Of a stretch of DNA of 32,446 bases, positions 8,894-17,913 are shown in pieces. Made by a program: the position numbers and the translations under genes. The stretch comes from Ignavibacteriaceae bacterium (GTDB taxonomy: Bacteria; Bacteroidota; Ignavibacteria; Ignavibacteriales; Ignavibacteriaceae), in the NCBI GenBank assembly GCA_019638025.1, contig JAHBUO010000024.1:1-32446 (forward strand). Reading direction: 5' to 3'. The notes under the pieces were generated by a model. It ran no database searches. It had not been told where the DNA came from and worked only from the letters and a program-made list of their open reading frames with translations. How positions within the stretch are numbered: position 1 is the first letter of the stretch; every line of letters starts with the position of its first letter.

Positions 8894-11800
8894 ATGAGAA
8901 AGATTTATGGATGGGTTATTTATGTTTTTCTATTCGCATACTCATTACCGGCTCAATCCATCAAAATTATAGAAAGTTCAACTGATTACATAAAACTAGA
9001 GGTCAGTTTTGAGCAAGGATATAAAATTGTTGATACTTTAATAAATGGTTTAAAGCATAGTTATATTAACAGCACTGAATTTTCGCATAGAGTACCGGGA
9101 GAGCCTTGGATTCCGCAGTTCGGAGTTTCAATAGGTGTCCCCTCCCAATCAAAAACCTCATTTGAAATCATTTCGGTTGATCAAAAATCACTCGGTAAAT
9201 TTCAGATTTTACCTTACCCATCAAGTGATGAATATTATAGTTCACTTGAGCTAAATTCACGTGATAAAAATATATATTCTGCAAATTTCTACTTCCCTAA
9301 TAAAAAAGTTGATTTAGTTTCAACATATCAAATGCGATTTGCTACTATTCAGCCAATACTTTTTTCACCTTTCCAATATAATCCAACGAGTAGAGAACTC
9401 ATCAAAAACAATAAAATAGTGGTCAAAATTAAGTATGATATATTATCAAGCGTACAAAATTCAAAGGTAGATGACCCATTAACAAATGAATATTTAAAAA
9501 CAGCTGTCATTAATTTTGACCAAGCGAAAAATTGGACTGCTAAAAGTACAGTATCCTCAAGATTAGTGCATCAAAGTTGGTACAATCCGGATAAGAAATG
9601 GTACAAAATTTATTTGAAGGAAAAAGGGTTGTATAGATTAACACATCAAGAACTTTTGAATGCCGGAGTTATACTACCAAATACTATTTATCTAAAACAA
9701 CTCGAACTTTTCAATAACGGCCTTCAAATTCCGCTTGAGGTTGTTGATAATAACAATGATTCTATTTTTTCGCCAGGAGACTATATAAATTTCATTGGTT
9801 ATCCGGTAAAAAATTCACCGTATAACAAAGGGAATATTTATAATTTATCAAATGTATATTGGTTATCTTTTGAGGGAGATACTGCTCAAGGATTGTTTTA
9901 TAAGTATAAAGACGCTTTCCCAATAGCTTATCAATCAACTATTCAGCAGAATTTAAGAACCGACTTATACGAAGTTGACTCACTTTTTGAACCGCTCGGA
10001 TATGCTCCTGACGATCAGCGAGATTATTGGTATTGGGGCACAATTACGGGGCAAAGCGGAAATGTTGTTAATGCATTTCGTGTTCAATTTCAACCATTTA
10101 AGAGATACGAGATAATACCAAATTTTTATGATCCTTATGTACTTTTGCGAGTCAATATGCATGGTATGACTGATTTTAGTTGTAATTATGCACATATAGT
10201 TAAAATTTACATCAATGATAAATATATAGGGACGGCACAGTGGAATAGACAAGAATCATATACTTTTGAAAAATATTTTTATGTTAGCAACGATAGTATC
10301 CCAATTTATTCCGATGGTAATACTATCAGAATAGAAACTGATGGAAATATTTGTCATCCAAGTAAAAGTGATGTAGTTAAAATTAATTGGTTCGAATTTA
10401 CATATCGATCAAGTAATCTTGTTGGCGGTGATTATCTGGATTTTAAAAGTACAGGTGCCCCTTTAGGCTTCAATAGGTATTGGGTTTGGGAATGGACAGC
10501 AGATACAATGTTAGTCTATGTACCAGAAAGAAATACTATTTTGACAAATCCACAAATTCTGAAGGATGTTGATAAAACAGTACTTTTTGTTGATAGTGTT
10601 GACAAAGCTTATGAATATTTTTGTGTTGTTCCAACATATTATAAAACTGTTGATTCAATTAGATATGATATCCCCTCTAATTATAGGTCTCCTGAAAATG
10701 CAGCCGATTATCTTATTATTACTCATCCAAAATTTAATAGTATTGCACAACGGTTGGCAACAATCCGCTCAGAGAATTTCCCTGATAAGACAATTTCAAA
10801 TCCAAGAATTTTTATTGCGGATATATTTCAAATCTATGACGAATTTTCAGATGGATTAATGGATCCTTATGCAATTCGAGATTTTATTAAATATGCATTT
10901 GAAAATTGGAGATCTCCCACTCTTCCGTATGTAGTACTCATTGGGGATATGAGTCACGATTATAGAAAATTACTAACAACAAGTCGCGAAAACTTTATTC
11001 CATCGATACCATATCATTCGTATACTTATGGTCAAGCACCGAGCGATAATGGTTTTGTTGCAATCGTTGGTAATGATGTTGTGCCGGATTTAGCAATAGG
11101 AAGAATATCTATTGAAACCATTCAACAAGGGAATGCCTTTTTAGACAAACTGGAAACATACCCAAATGATGAATCTAAAAAATGGAGGGAAACTATTCTC
11201 TTAATTTCATCCGGGATTGATGCTGATGATGAATTACGTTTTGGTTTTAATGATGCAAGTTATCAATTAAGAACTTCATTCCTAGAATATAATGGGCTCA
11301 ATTCAAAGATGGTTATGCGCTATCCTAATAAGCCCCAGTATTTTCAATATCAGGGGAGCACTATTGAAATCAGAAAAGCGTTTAACGAAGGGGCTGTAAT
11401 AGCAAACTATTATGGACACGGGGGTGGTTCGCAATGGGATTTAACCTTTCTTAATGATGATATATATCTACTCCAAAACGGCGGTAGACTACCATTAGTT
11501 CTTAGTGTAACATGTTATACAGCTCATTTTTCAAATCAGGATGTGTTTGGGGAGCAGTTTAATAAAGTCCCAGGAAAAGGGAGTATAGGTTTTTTTGGTA
11601 GCTCTGGGCTTACTCACTGGGAGATTGGTAAATATATCAATAATCTTTTTTTTGATGAAGTATTTAATCGAAAAAACACAATTATTGGAAAAGTTATCTT
11701 AAATGCTAAAGCACGCGTAATTTCGCCCTATGGATATTATGCCAATCAAATTGCATTACTATCATATTTGGGAGATCCGGTACTTAAAGTTGCTATTCCA

Positions 11801-14644
11801 ACTACAGTAGACTTTGTAATTAAAGGGAATGATATAATGATCACTCCTCAAAATCCACTAGTAGGTGATTCGGTTCTGATCAAAGCAGTTATTTACAATT
11901 ATGGTATTAACAGTCCGGAGGATTCAGTCACTATTCAACTCAATTTTTCTTCACAAGATACTTCTGGAATTGTTGGAAATAAGAAATTAAAAGTTTTTGG
12001 TGAGAAGGATTCAGTTCAATTTTATTGGACACCAACTTTAAGCGGATTATATGAATTAACAGTTCGAGTGAATTACGATGAACGAGTTGAAGAAGAGGAT
12101 TTATCCGATAATATTGCTTCAGCAACTCTTGCAGTTTTTAATATAAGTGAACCAAGCATTGTATCACCGAATGACGGCTATTCAACTTCATCAAATATTG
12201 TTCAAGTTTTTCTGAGTGATATTGGTTATTATGTTGATAAACAATTAAAATATGAAATAGAAATAGATACATCAATAAGATTTATAAACCCAATAAAATC
12301 CGGAATGCTCTCAGCTCAAAATGGACTATTAAAATGGTTAAGCCCTCCTCTAAATCAAGATGAATACTATTGGAGAACTCGAATTTATGATGGTGTAAAT
12401 CTTGGTAGGTGGAGTCAAACTAGAACATTTGCTATTACAGATGAGACAAATCCGGGTTATTATGTCGGTGGTAAACAGTTAGATATATTAATAAAAGATA
12501 ATGTTAATTACATCTCGGACAAGAAAGTATTAACTCTTAATACAAGTATTAATCCGCCAAAGCCATCTGAAGAAAAATGGATTGAAGATGTGAATTCAAA
12601 TTATGCTTTTACAGATAGTATGGGTTTATCATGTCTGACTACTGATGGAAAGTACTTCTATGTAGGTAACTTATGGTATTTTGCAAGTTTAGCCAATCAA
12701 ACGGGTAATAGTCTTATTTATCGTATCGGAACCGGTAATGAAGGGACAATTAAGGGAGAATATTACGGCACAGTCCCAAATTTTTATGATAAGATAAGTT
12801 TTCAGATGTTTGTTCATGGTGATGGTTATTTATATGTACCGTTCGGGAATGCTCATAAGTTAATCAGAATTAACTTAAATGCTACAGTCAATAATATCGA
12901 TACTGTTATTATTCCTGCAGGATTAATTCGGAAGGATGATGCTAGGGTTGCTGACGGTGATTATTATTTAACCTCTGATAGTCAATACGTTTACAATCTA
13001 GCGATAAAAGATTCACTAGGACAGCTGAAATATACTTTAAGGGTCTTAGATCCATCCAATAATTGGAGTTTAGTCAAAGATTATTATTATGAAAACTTAA
13101 ATAGTTACCTCGGATTTACTTCATTCTTTGTTGCAAATGGATATTTCTACCCATATGAAAATTTCTACAGTGGATTTATTAGAAGAATTAGAATTGAAGA
13201 CGGTTATTTTGATGCTGATTGGTTTACATGGGATCCACGTGGATTTGTTGCAAATATCAAATTTTATGCATGGACGTATGATTGGAAAAATGATCATGTA
13301 TATGCAACTCAATTTAAGTATGGAAACAACCTAGAGCCAAAAATTGCAAAATTTGTTGGTAAATATGTTGATGCAACCGGAACTGTCTTAACTCAAAGTA
13401 TCGGACCTGCCTTTAAATGGTTGAATTTGAAATATGATATTGTGAACAATTCTTCAATTGGAAATTATCATGTTAATCTTGAAGGCTTAAATAAAAACAC
13501 CCGTCTTTGGGATACTCTTGCAACTAATATTCCGCCAGATTATTCTATCAGTAATTTGGATGCTAATCTTTACAATTTTATAAGAGTAAAATCTCACTTT
13601 GTAGATTCTTCATTCACTACTACTCAACCGATTGAATTAAGGAGTATAAACGTAAATTATTTATCACCACCTGAGTTAAATTTGGTGAAAGAAAGTATTT
13701 CCTTTACTCCGGATTCTTTGTTACAAGGTTTTAACTTAACTATGAATTTCAAGATTGATAACATTGGGAAAGGTTTTGCAGATAGTACATCAATAAAGTT
13801 TTACATGGAGGGTTCTGATTCAGTATTTGCTTCAACAGTGTTAAATGTTCCTCCGGATAGCTCAAGCAGATTTAGCTATACCATCCCAACATCAAATTTG
13901 ATTTTTGATCATAGTGTTAAAGCAATTGCAAATTTTTCGGGAAACGAGTTGTTCACTTTTAATAATATTGCATCGAATAGCTTTTTTGTTGCTCGAGATT
14001 CGATTAATCCTTCGTTCAATGTTGTTGTAGATGGCAAGGAAATCATTAATGGAGATTTGGTATCGAAAAATCCTTTAATCAGAATTTCGGTAAAAGATAA
14101 CAGTCCTTTACCACTCGATACTACACATTTTACTATAATACACAAAAATATTCCATTGAGTTTCTCCAATCCTGACTTAACATTTAGTTATAGTCCTTAT
14201 CCTAATTCTGAAGCAGTAATTGAATGGAAACCTAGTCTAACACAGGGAAGACACATTGTCGATATTTTAGCCAAAGATGCATCTGGCAATTTCTTTGATA
14301 CTACTTTTCATCGATTAATTTTCTTTGTTTATGATGAAGATGATATAGCTCAAATGTATAACTATCCCAACCCATTTAAAGATAATACGTATTTCACTTT
14401 CGAATTAAGGGGTTCCGAAACTCCGGAAGAAATCAGATTCAGAGTTTATACAATCGCAGGTCGATTGATCAAAGAAATAAAAACAACTCCGGAAGATTAT
14501 CGTATCGGTTTCAACTCAATCTATTGGGATGGCAAAGATGCCGACGGTGATAATATTTCAAACGGAACATACCTTGTCAAATTAATTGCCAAGTATAAGG
14601 AAAAAACGAAAACAGAAATCCTTAAACTTGCCAAAATCAGGTAA
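8894..14644 (+). CDS. Giant C25 (gingipain-like) cysteine peptidase with T9SS C-terminal sorting domain
   Basis: A 1916-residue secreted protein. After a signal peptide (about 1-20) comes a propeptide-like region up to about 230, then a segment beginning WYKIYLKEKGLYRL (236 on) that often precedes C25 domains. The C25 fold begins near 605 (DYLIITHPKF). The apparent catalytic dyad is H842 in YYGHGGG and C874 in SVTCYTAHF, 32 residues apart as in gingipains. It continues with CARDB-like repeats (from about 990 and about 1596), an Fn3-like segment (about 1119-1185) and a long central region (about 1210-1560). The C-terminal sorting domain starts at MYNYPNPF (1821) and contains IAGRLIKEI, WDGKDADG and NGTYLVKL. 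It is much longer than PorU sortases, so it is more likely a secreted surface protease or adhesin than PorU itself. Confidence 0.88.
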   Translation: MRKIYGWVIYVFLFAYSLPAQSIKIIESSTDYIKLEVSFEQGYKIVDTLINGLKHSYINSTEFSHRVPGEPWIPQFGVSIGVPSQSKTSFEIISVDQKSLGKFQILPYPSSDEYYSSLELNSRDKNIYSANFYFPNKKVDLVSTYQMRFATIQPILFSPFQYNPTSRELIKNNKIVVKIKYDILSSVQNSKVDDPLTNEYLKTAVINFDQAKNWTAKSTVSSRLVHQSWYNPDKKWYKIYLKEKGLYRLTHQELLNAGVILPNTIYLKQLELFNNGLQIPLEVVDNNNDSIFSPGDYINFIGYPVKNSPYNKGNIYNLSNVYWLSFEGDTAQGLFYKYKDAFPIAYQSTIQQNLRTDLYEVDSLFEPLGYAPDDQRDYWYWGTITGQSGNVVNAFRVQFQPFKRYEIIPNFYDPYVLLRVNMHGMTDFSCNYAHIVKIYINDKYIGTAQWNRQESYTFEKYFYVSNDSIPIYSDGNTIRIETDGNICHPSKSDVVKINWFEFTYRSSNLVGGDYLDFKSTGAPLGFNRYWVWEWTADTMLVYVPERNTILTNPQILKDVDKTVLFVDSVDKAYEYFCVVPTYYKTVDSIRYDIPSNYRSPENAADYLIITHPKFNSIAQRLATIRSENFPDKTISNPRIFIADIFQIYDEFSDGLMDPYAIRDFIKYAFENWRSPTLPYVVLIGDMSHDYRKLLTTSRENFIPSIPYHSYTYGQAPSDNGFVAIVGNDVVPDLAIGRISIETIQQGNAFLDKLETYPNDESKKWRETILLISSGIDADDELRFGFNDASYQLRTSFLEYNGLNSKMVMRYPNKPQYFQYQGSTIEIRKAFNEGAVIANYYGHGGGSQWDLTFLNDDIYLLQNGGRLPLVLSVTCYTAHFSNQDVFGEQFNKVPGKGSIGFFGSSGLTHWEIGKYINNLFFDEVFNRKNTIIGKVILNAKARVISPYGYYANQIALLSYLGDPVLKVAIPTTVDFVIKGNDIMITPQNPLVGDSVLIKAVIYNYGINSPEDSVTIQLNFSSQDTSGIVGNKKLKVFGEKDSVQFYWTPTLSGLYELTVRVNYDERVEEEDLSDNIASATLAVFNISEPSIVSPNDGYSTSSNIVQVFLSDIGYYVDKQLKYEIEIDTSIRFINPIKSGMLSAQNGLLKWLSPPLNQDEYYWRTRIYDGVNLGRWSQTRTFAITDETNPGYYVGGKQLDILIKDNVNYISDKKVLTLNTSINPPKPSEEKWIEDVNSNYAFTDSMGLSCLTTDGKYFYVGNLWYFASLANQTGNSLIYRIGTGNEGTIKGEYYGTVPNFYDKISFQMFVHGDGYLYVPFGNAHKLIRINLNATVNNIDTVIIPAGLIRKDDARVADGDYYLTSDSQYVYNLAIKDSLGQLKYTLRVLDPSNNWSLVKDYYYENLNSYLGFTSFFVANGYFYPYENFYSGFIRRIRIEDGYFDADWFTWDPRGFVANIKFYAWTYDWKNDHVYATQFKYGNNLEPKIAKFVGKYVDATGTVLTQSIGPAFKWLNLKYDIVNNSSIGNYHVNLEGLNKNTRLWDTLATNIPPDYSISNLDANLYNFIRVKSHFVDSSFTTTQPIELRSINVNYLSPPELNLVKESISFTPDSLLQGFNLTMNFKIDNIGKGFADSTSIKFYMEGSDSVFASTVLNVPPDSSSRFSYTIPTSNLIFDHSVKAIANFSGNELFTFNNIASNSFFVARDSINPSFNVVVDGKEIINGDLVSKNPLIRISVKDNSPLPLDTTHFTIIHKNIPLSFSNPDLTFSYSPYPNSEAVIEWKPSLTQGRHIVDILAKDASGNFFDTTFHRLIFFVYDEDDIAQMYNYPNPFKDNTYFTFELRGSETPEEIRFRVYTIAGRLIKEIKTTPEDYRIGFNSIYWDGKDADGDNISNGTYLVKLIAKYKEKTKTEILKLAKIR

Positions 14645-14672
14645 TTGACATTTCTATAAATCGTATCAGATG

Positions 14673-14703
14673 AAACGCTTTTTATTTTATAAGAAGCGTT
14701 TTA
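14673..14703 (+). terminator. Intrinsic terminator after the C25 peptidase gene
   Basis: AAACGCTT (14673-14680) pairs perfectly with AAGCGTTT (14694-14701) around a 13-base AT loop, 29 bases after the stop, with a short T run at the end. It separates the peptidase gene from glmS. Confidence 0.65.
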
Positions 14704-14737
14704 TCCTTAAATTTGTAATTCAAAAAATGAGGTTTTG

Positions 14738-16570
14738 ATGTGCGGTATTGTTGGTTACATAGGTAAAAAGAATTGTGTCCCAATTATCATTGAAGGGCTT
14801 AAAAGACTTGAATACAGGGGATATGATTCAGCAGGTATTGCAGTAATCAATGAAGCCAAATCGACAGTTATAAAAAACAAAGGAAAAGTATCACTCCTCG
14901 AAAAAAGTACTGAAAACGTAAATCTCAACTCACCGTTAGGATTAGGGCACACTCGCTGGGCAACCCACGGAATACCAAACGAAATAAATTCACACCCGCA
15001 TTGCAATCATGATCAATCAATTATGCTAATTCATAATGGTATTATTGAGAATTATCAGGTTCTGAAAACCATGCTTATTAAGTCGGGTTTTAAATTTATT
15101 AGTGATACTGATTCTGAAGTTATAGTTCATCTTATCGATAGCTTTGTCCACAAGGGATATGGTTTATTTAAATCAGTCCGATTTGCATTAAATGAAGTCG
15201 AAGGGACTTATGGTATTGCGGTAATATCAACTAAAGAACCTGATAAAATAATTGTTGCCAAAAAAGGATCACCTTTGGTTATCGGAATTGGCGAAAATGA
15301 AAATTATTTAGCTTCTGATGTAAATGCTCTGATTGCACATACCAAACATGTAGTATATTTAGAAGATGGTGAAATCGCTGAAGTTTATGCAGACAGATTT
15401 ACAGCAAAAACCATTGAGGATGAGGATATTCAGAAAGAAATCATTGAACTAACAATGAATCTTGATGAAATTGACAGAGGCGGGTATCCTACCTTTATGC
15501 TAAAAGAAATTATGGAGCAACCGGATTCTGTTACTAATTCGATGCGTGGAAGACTAATTTTTGAAGAAGGAACCGCCAAACTTGGTGGACTAGAAGCTGT
15601 ACTTAATAAACTTATTCACTCAAAAAGATTTATCATTTCAGCCTGTGGTACTTCATGGCATGCGGGTCTCGTGGGTGAATATATGTTTGAACAATTTCTT
15701 AGAATCCCAACCGAAGTAGAGTACGCTTCTGAGTTTAGATACAGAAATCCTATAATCAACGAAGACGATACAATTTTCTTCATTTCACAAAGTGGCGAAA
15801 CGGCAGATACACTAGCCGCAATGAAAGAAGCTAAACGTAAAGGAGCACTTGTTTTAGGAATTTGCAATGTTGTCGGAAGTTCAATTGCAAGAGAGAGTGA
15901 TGGGGGAGTCTATATTCACGCTGGACCTGAAATAGGTGTAGCTTCAACTAAAGCTTTTACCGGACAATTGACTGTGCTTGCATTAATAACAATGCTTTTA
16001 GCTCGTAAAAAAGATATGAGTCTTGCTGATGGTAAAGCCTTATACAATGAATTTATTCAAATACCAGAGAAAATAAACCGTATTCTCGCATTAAATGAGC
16101 AAATTGAAAAGATTGCCGAGGAATTTAAAGATTCAAATAACTTCCTCTATTTGGGACGTGGTTATAATTTTCCGGTCGCATTGGAAGGCGCTCTCAAACT
16201 TAAAGAAATTTCATACATTCACGCTGAGGGATATCCTGCAGCCGAGATGAAACATGGACCAATCGCTCTTGTTGATGAAAATATGCCTGTAGTTTTTATT
16301 GCTCCTAAAGATTCAACGTATGATAAAATAGTGAGCAACATCCAAGAAATTAAAGCCCGTAAAGGGAGAATAATTGCTATCGCTAGTGAACATGATGAAG
16401 AAATAGACAAATTAGTAGATTTTACAATTAAAATACCGGATACAGTTCGCATTTTAATGCCAATGCTGACTGTGGTCCCATTACAACTTTTAGCTTATCA
16501 CATAGCTATGAAAAAAGGATTGAACGTTGATCAGCCAAGAAATTTGGCTAAGAGCGTTACAGTCGAATAA
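14738..16570 (+). CDS. glmS: Glutamine-fructose-6-phosphate aminotransferase (isomerizing)
   Basis: Makes glucosamine-6-phosphate from fructose-6-phosphate and glutamine, the entry step to UDP-GlcNAc for peptidoglycan and surface glycans. The start is the ATG at 14738 rather than the in-frame TTG one codon earlier, because the mature N-terminus must expose Cys2 (MCGIVGYIG) as the glutaminase nucleophile; GAGG lies 5 bases upstream. Visible are RGYDSAG, the glutaminase segment GHTRWATHG, two SIS domains with SACGTSWHAG (301 on) and SQSGETADT (350 on), and the terminal LAKSVTVE whose Lys605 forms the fructose Schiff base. It has 610 residues, full length. Only 23 bases without a terminator separate it from the next gene, so co-transcription with the carbamoyl-phosphate genes is likely. 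Confidence 0.98.
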   Translation: MCGIVGYIGKKNCVPIIIEGLKRLEYRGYDSAGIAVINEAKSTVIKNKGKVSLLEKSTENVNLNSPLGLGHTRWATHGIPNEINSHPHCNHDQSIMLIHNGIIENYQVLKTMLIKSGFKFISDTDSEVIVHLIDSFVHKGYGLFKSVRFALNEVEGTYGIAVISTKEPDKIIVAKKGSPLVIGIGENENYLASDVNALIAHTKHVVYLEDGEIAEVYADRFTAKTIEDEDIQKEIIELTMNLDEIDRGGYPTFMLKEIMEQPDSVTNSMRGRLIFEEGTAKLGGLEAVLNKLIHSKRFIISACGTSWHAGLVGEYMFEQFLRIPTEVEYASEFRYRNPIINEDDTIFFISQSGETADTLAAMKEAKRKGALVLGICNVVGSSIARESDGGVYIHAGPEIGVASTKAFTGQLTVLALITMLLARKKDMSLADGKALYNEFIQIPEKINRILALNEQIEKIAEEFKDSNNFLYLGRGYNFPVALEGALKLKEISYIHAEGYPAAEMKHGPIALVDENMPVVFIAPKDSTYDKIVSNIQEIKARKGRIIAIASEHDEEIDKLVDFTIKIPDTVRILMPMLTVVPLQLLAYHIAMKKGLNVDQPRNLAKSVTVE

Positions 16571-16593
16571 CAATAACAATATGGGGATTCTTT

Positions 16594-17913
16594 ATGAGTC
16601 GTATTAATGTACTTATTATGGGAGCCGCAGGGCGCGATTTCCACAATTTTAATGTTTTCTTTAGAGATAAAGAAGAATACAACGTGCTTGCTTTTACGGC
16701 AACACAAATTCCAAACATTGATGGGAGATTGTATCCAGCAGAATTAGCAGGTAAACTCTATCCTGATGGTATTCCTATTTATCAAGAAGAAGAGTTAACC
16801 GACTTAATCAAAAAACTAAACATTCATCAAGTAGTATTTGCGTACAGTGATGTTCCGTATAATTATGTAATGTCAAAAGCTTCAATCGTAAACGCTGCCG
16901 GAGTATCATTTCGCTTATTAGGTGCCGCCGAAACTCAAGTTAAAAGCACTAAACCGGTTATTGCTATAATTGCTGTTAGAACCGGAAGCGGTAAATCTCA
17001 AACTTCGAGAAAAATCGTTAATCTTTTACAACAAGCAGGCAAAAAAGTTGTCGCAATTCGTCATCCTATGCCTTATGGTGATTTGGTAAAACAAAAAGTG
17101 CAAAGGTTCGGTTCACTCGAGGATTTAAAATTACATGAGTGTACTATAGAAGAAATTGAAGAATACGAACCACACATTGTAAGCGGAGGTGTAATTTATG
17201 CCGGTGTCGATTATGAAGCTATTTTACGTCAAGCTGAACAAGAAGCTGATGTTATAATCTGGGATGGTGGAAATAATGATTTTCCATTCTATGTCCCCGA
17301 TTTAACTTTTACAGTAGTTGACCCTCTCAGACCAGGAAATGAATTAACATATTATCCGGGTAATACCTCATTACGTTTAGCTGATGTTGCCGTAATCAAT
17401 AAAATTGATTCCGCACAACCTGAAAATGTCGCAAAAGTTAGAAACAGTGTTAGAAAAGAAAATCCGAAGGCTAAAATTATTGAAGCCGCTTCACCAATTA
17501 AAGTTGATGACCCTACAATTATTGATGGGAAGAGAGTTTTGGTAGTTGAAGACGGACCAACTTTAACTCACGGTGAAATGGAATATGGTGCAGGTATGGT
17601 GGCTGCTTGGATGTATGGTGCAGCTGAAATTGTTGACCCACGACCTTTCACTGTCGGTACTATTTCCGAAACATTTGTAAAATATCCTAAAATTGGAGTA
17701 CTATTACCTGCAATGGGGTATGGTGAGCAACAAATGAAAGATCTTGAAACTACAATTAATAATACTGATTGCGACTCAGTTATCATCGGTACTCCGATCG
17801 ATTTATCACGATTAATCAAAATTAATAAACCTTATACCCGCGTAGGATACGATCTTCAGGAAATCGGTGACTTTACAGTAGAGAAAATTCTTAGAGATAA
17901 GGGTCTTCTATGA
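16594..17913 (+). CDS. COG2403-type GTPase (cyclic 2,3-diphosphoglycerate synthetase-like), function uncertain
   Basis: A 439-residue protein of the family often labelled cyclic 2,3-diphosphoglycerate synthetase because of an archaeal member. An N-terminal Rossmann-like unit starts at VLIMGAAGRDFHNF (6 on). A P-loop VRTGSGKS (128-135) has Val where the Walker A consensus expects Ala/Gly. WDGGNNDFPFY and a G4-like NKID (269-272) follow, the latter indicating GTP rather than ATP. No membrane segment is seen. The stop is in an ATGA overlap with carbamate kinase, with OTCase next, so it is probably functionally tied to carbamoyl-phosphate chemistry. Cyclic diphosphoglycerate synthesis is a thermophilic archaeal trait and an unlikely role here. 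GGGGAT about 10 bases upstream supports the start. Confidence 0.87.
   Translation: MSRINVLIMGAAGRDFHNFNVFFRDKEEYNVLAFTATQIPNIDGRLYPAELAGKLYPDGIPIYQEEELTDLIKKLNIHQVVFAYSDVPYNYVMSKASIVNAAGVSFRLLGAAETQVKSTKPVIAIIAVRTGSGKSQTSRKIVNLLQQAGKKVVAIRHPMPYGDLVKQKVQRFGSLEDLKLHECTIEEIEEYEPHIVSGGVIYAGVDYEAILRQAEQEADVIIWDGGNNDFPFYVPDLTFTVVDPLRPGNELTYYPGNTSLRLADVAVINKIDSAQPENVAKVRNSVRKENPKAKIIEAASPIKVDDPTIIDGKRVLVVEDGPTLTHGEMEYGAGMVAAWMYGAAEIVDPRPFTVGTISETFVKYPKIGVLLPAMGYGEQQMKDLETTINNTDCDSVIIGTPIDLSRLIKINKPYTRVGYDLQEIGDFTVEKILRDKGLL

Noticed and set aside
8770..8985. Short open frame across the Wzi/C25 gap
   Set aside because: It overlaps the ends of two convincing genes in another frame, has no recognisable product, and the C25 gene has the ribosome site AGGGAG.
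8894..14644. Calling the C25 protein PorU, the T9SS sortase
   Set aside because: It is much longer than PorU and has extra repeat regions between the peptidase and C-terminal domains. Without seeing another PorU in the genome the sortase role cannot be assigned.
14645..14737. glmS ribozyme or amino-sugar riboswitch upstream of glmS
   Set aside because: Only about 90 bases are available, and they are filled by the terminator of the previous gene; no ribozyme core is present.
16594..17913. Accepting the name cyclic 2,3-diphosphoglycerate synthetase
   Set aside because: The name rests on an archaeal relative; the operon context (carbamate kinase, OTCase) points elsewhere, so only the GTPase family is claimed.
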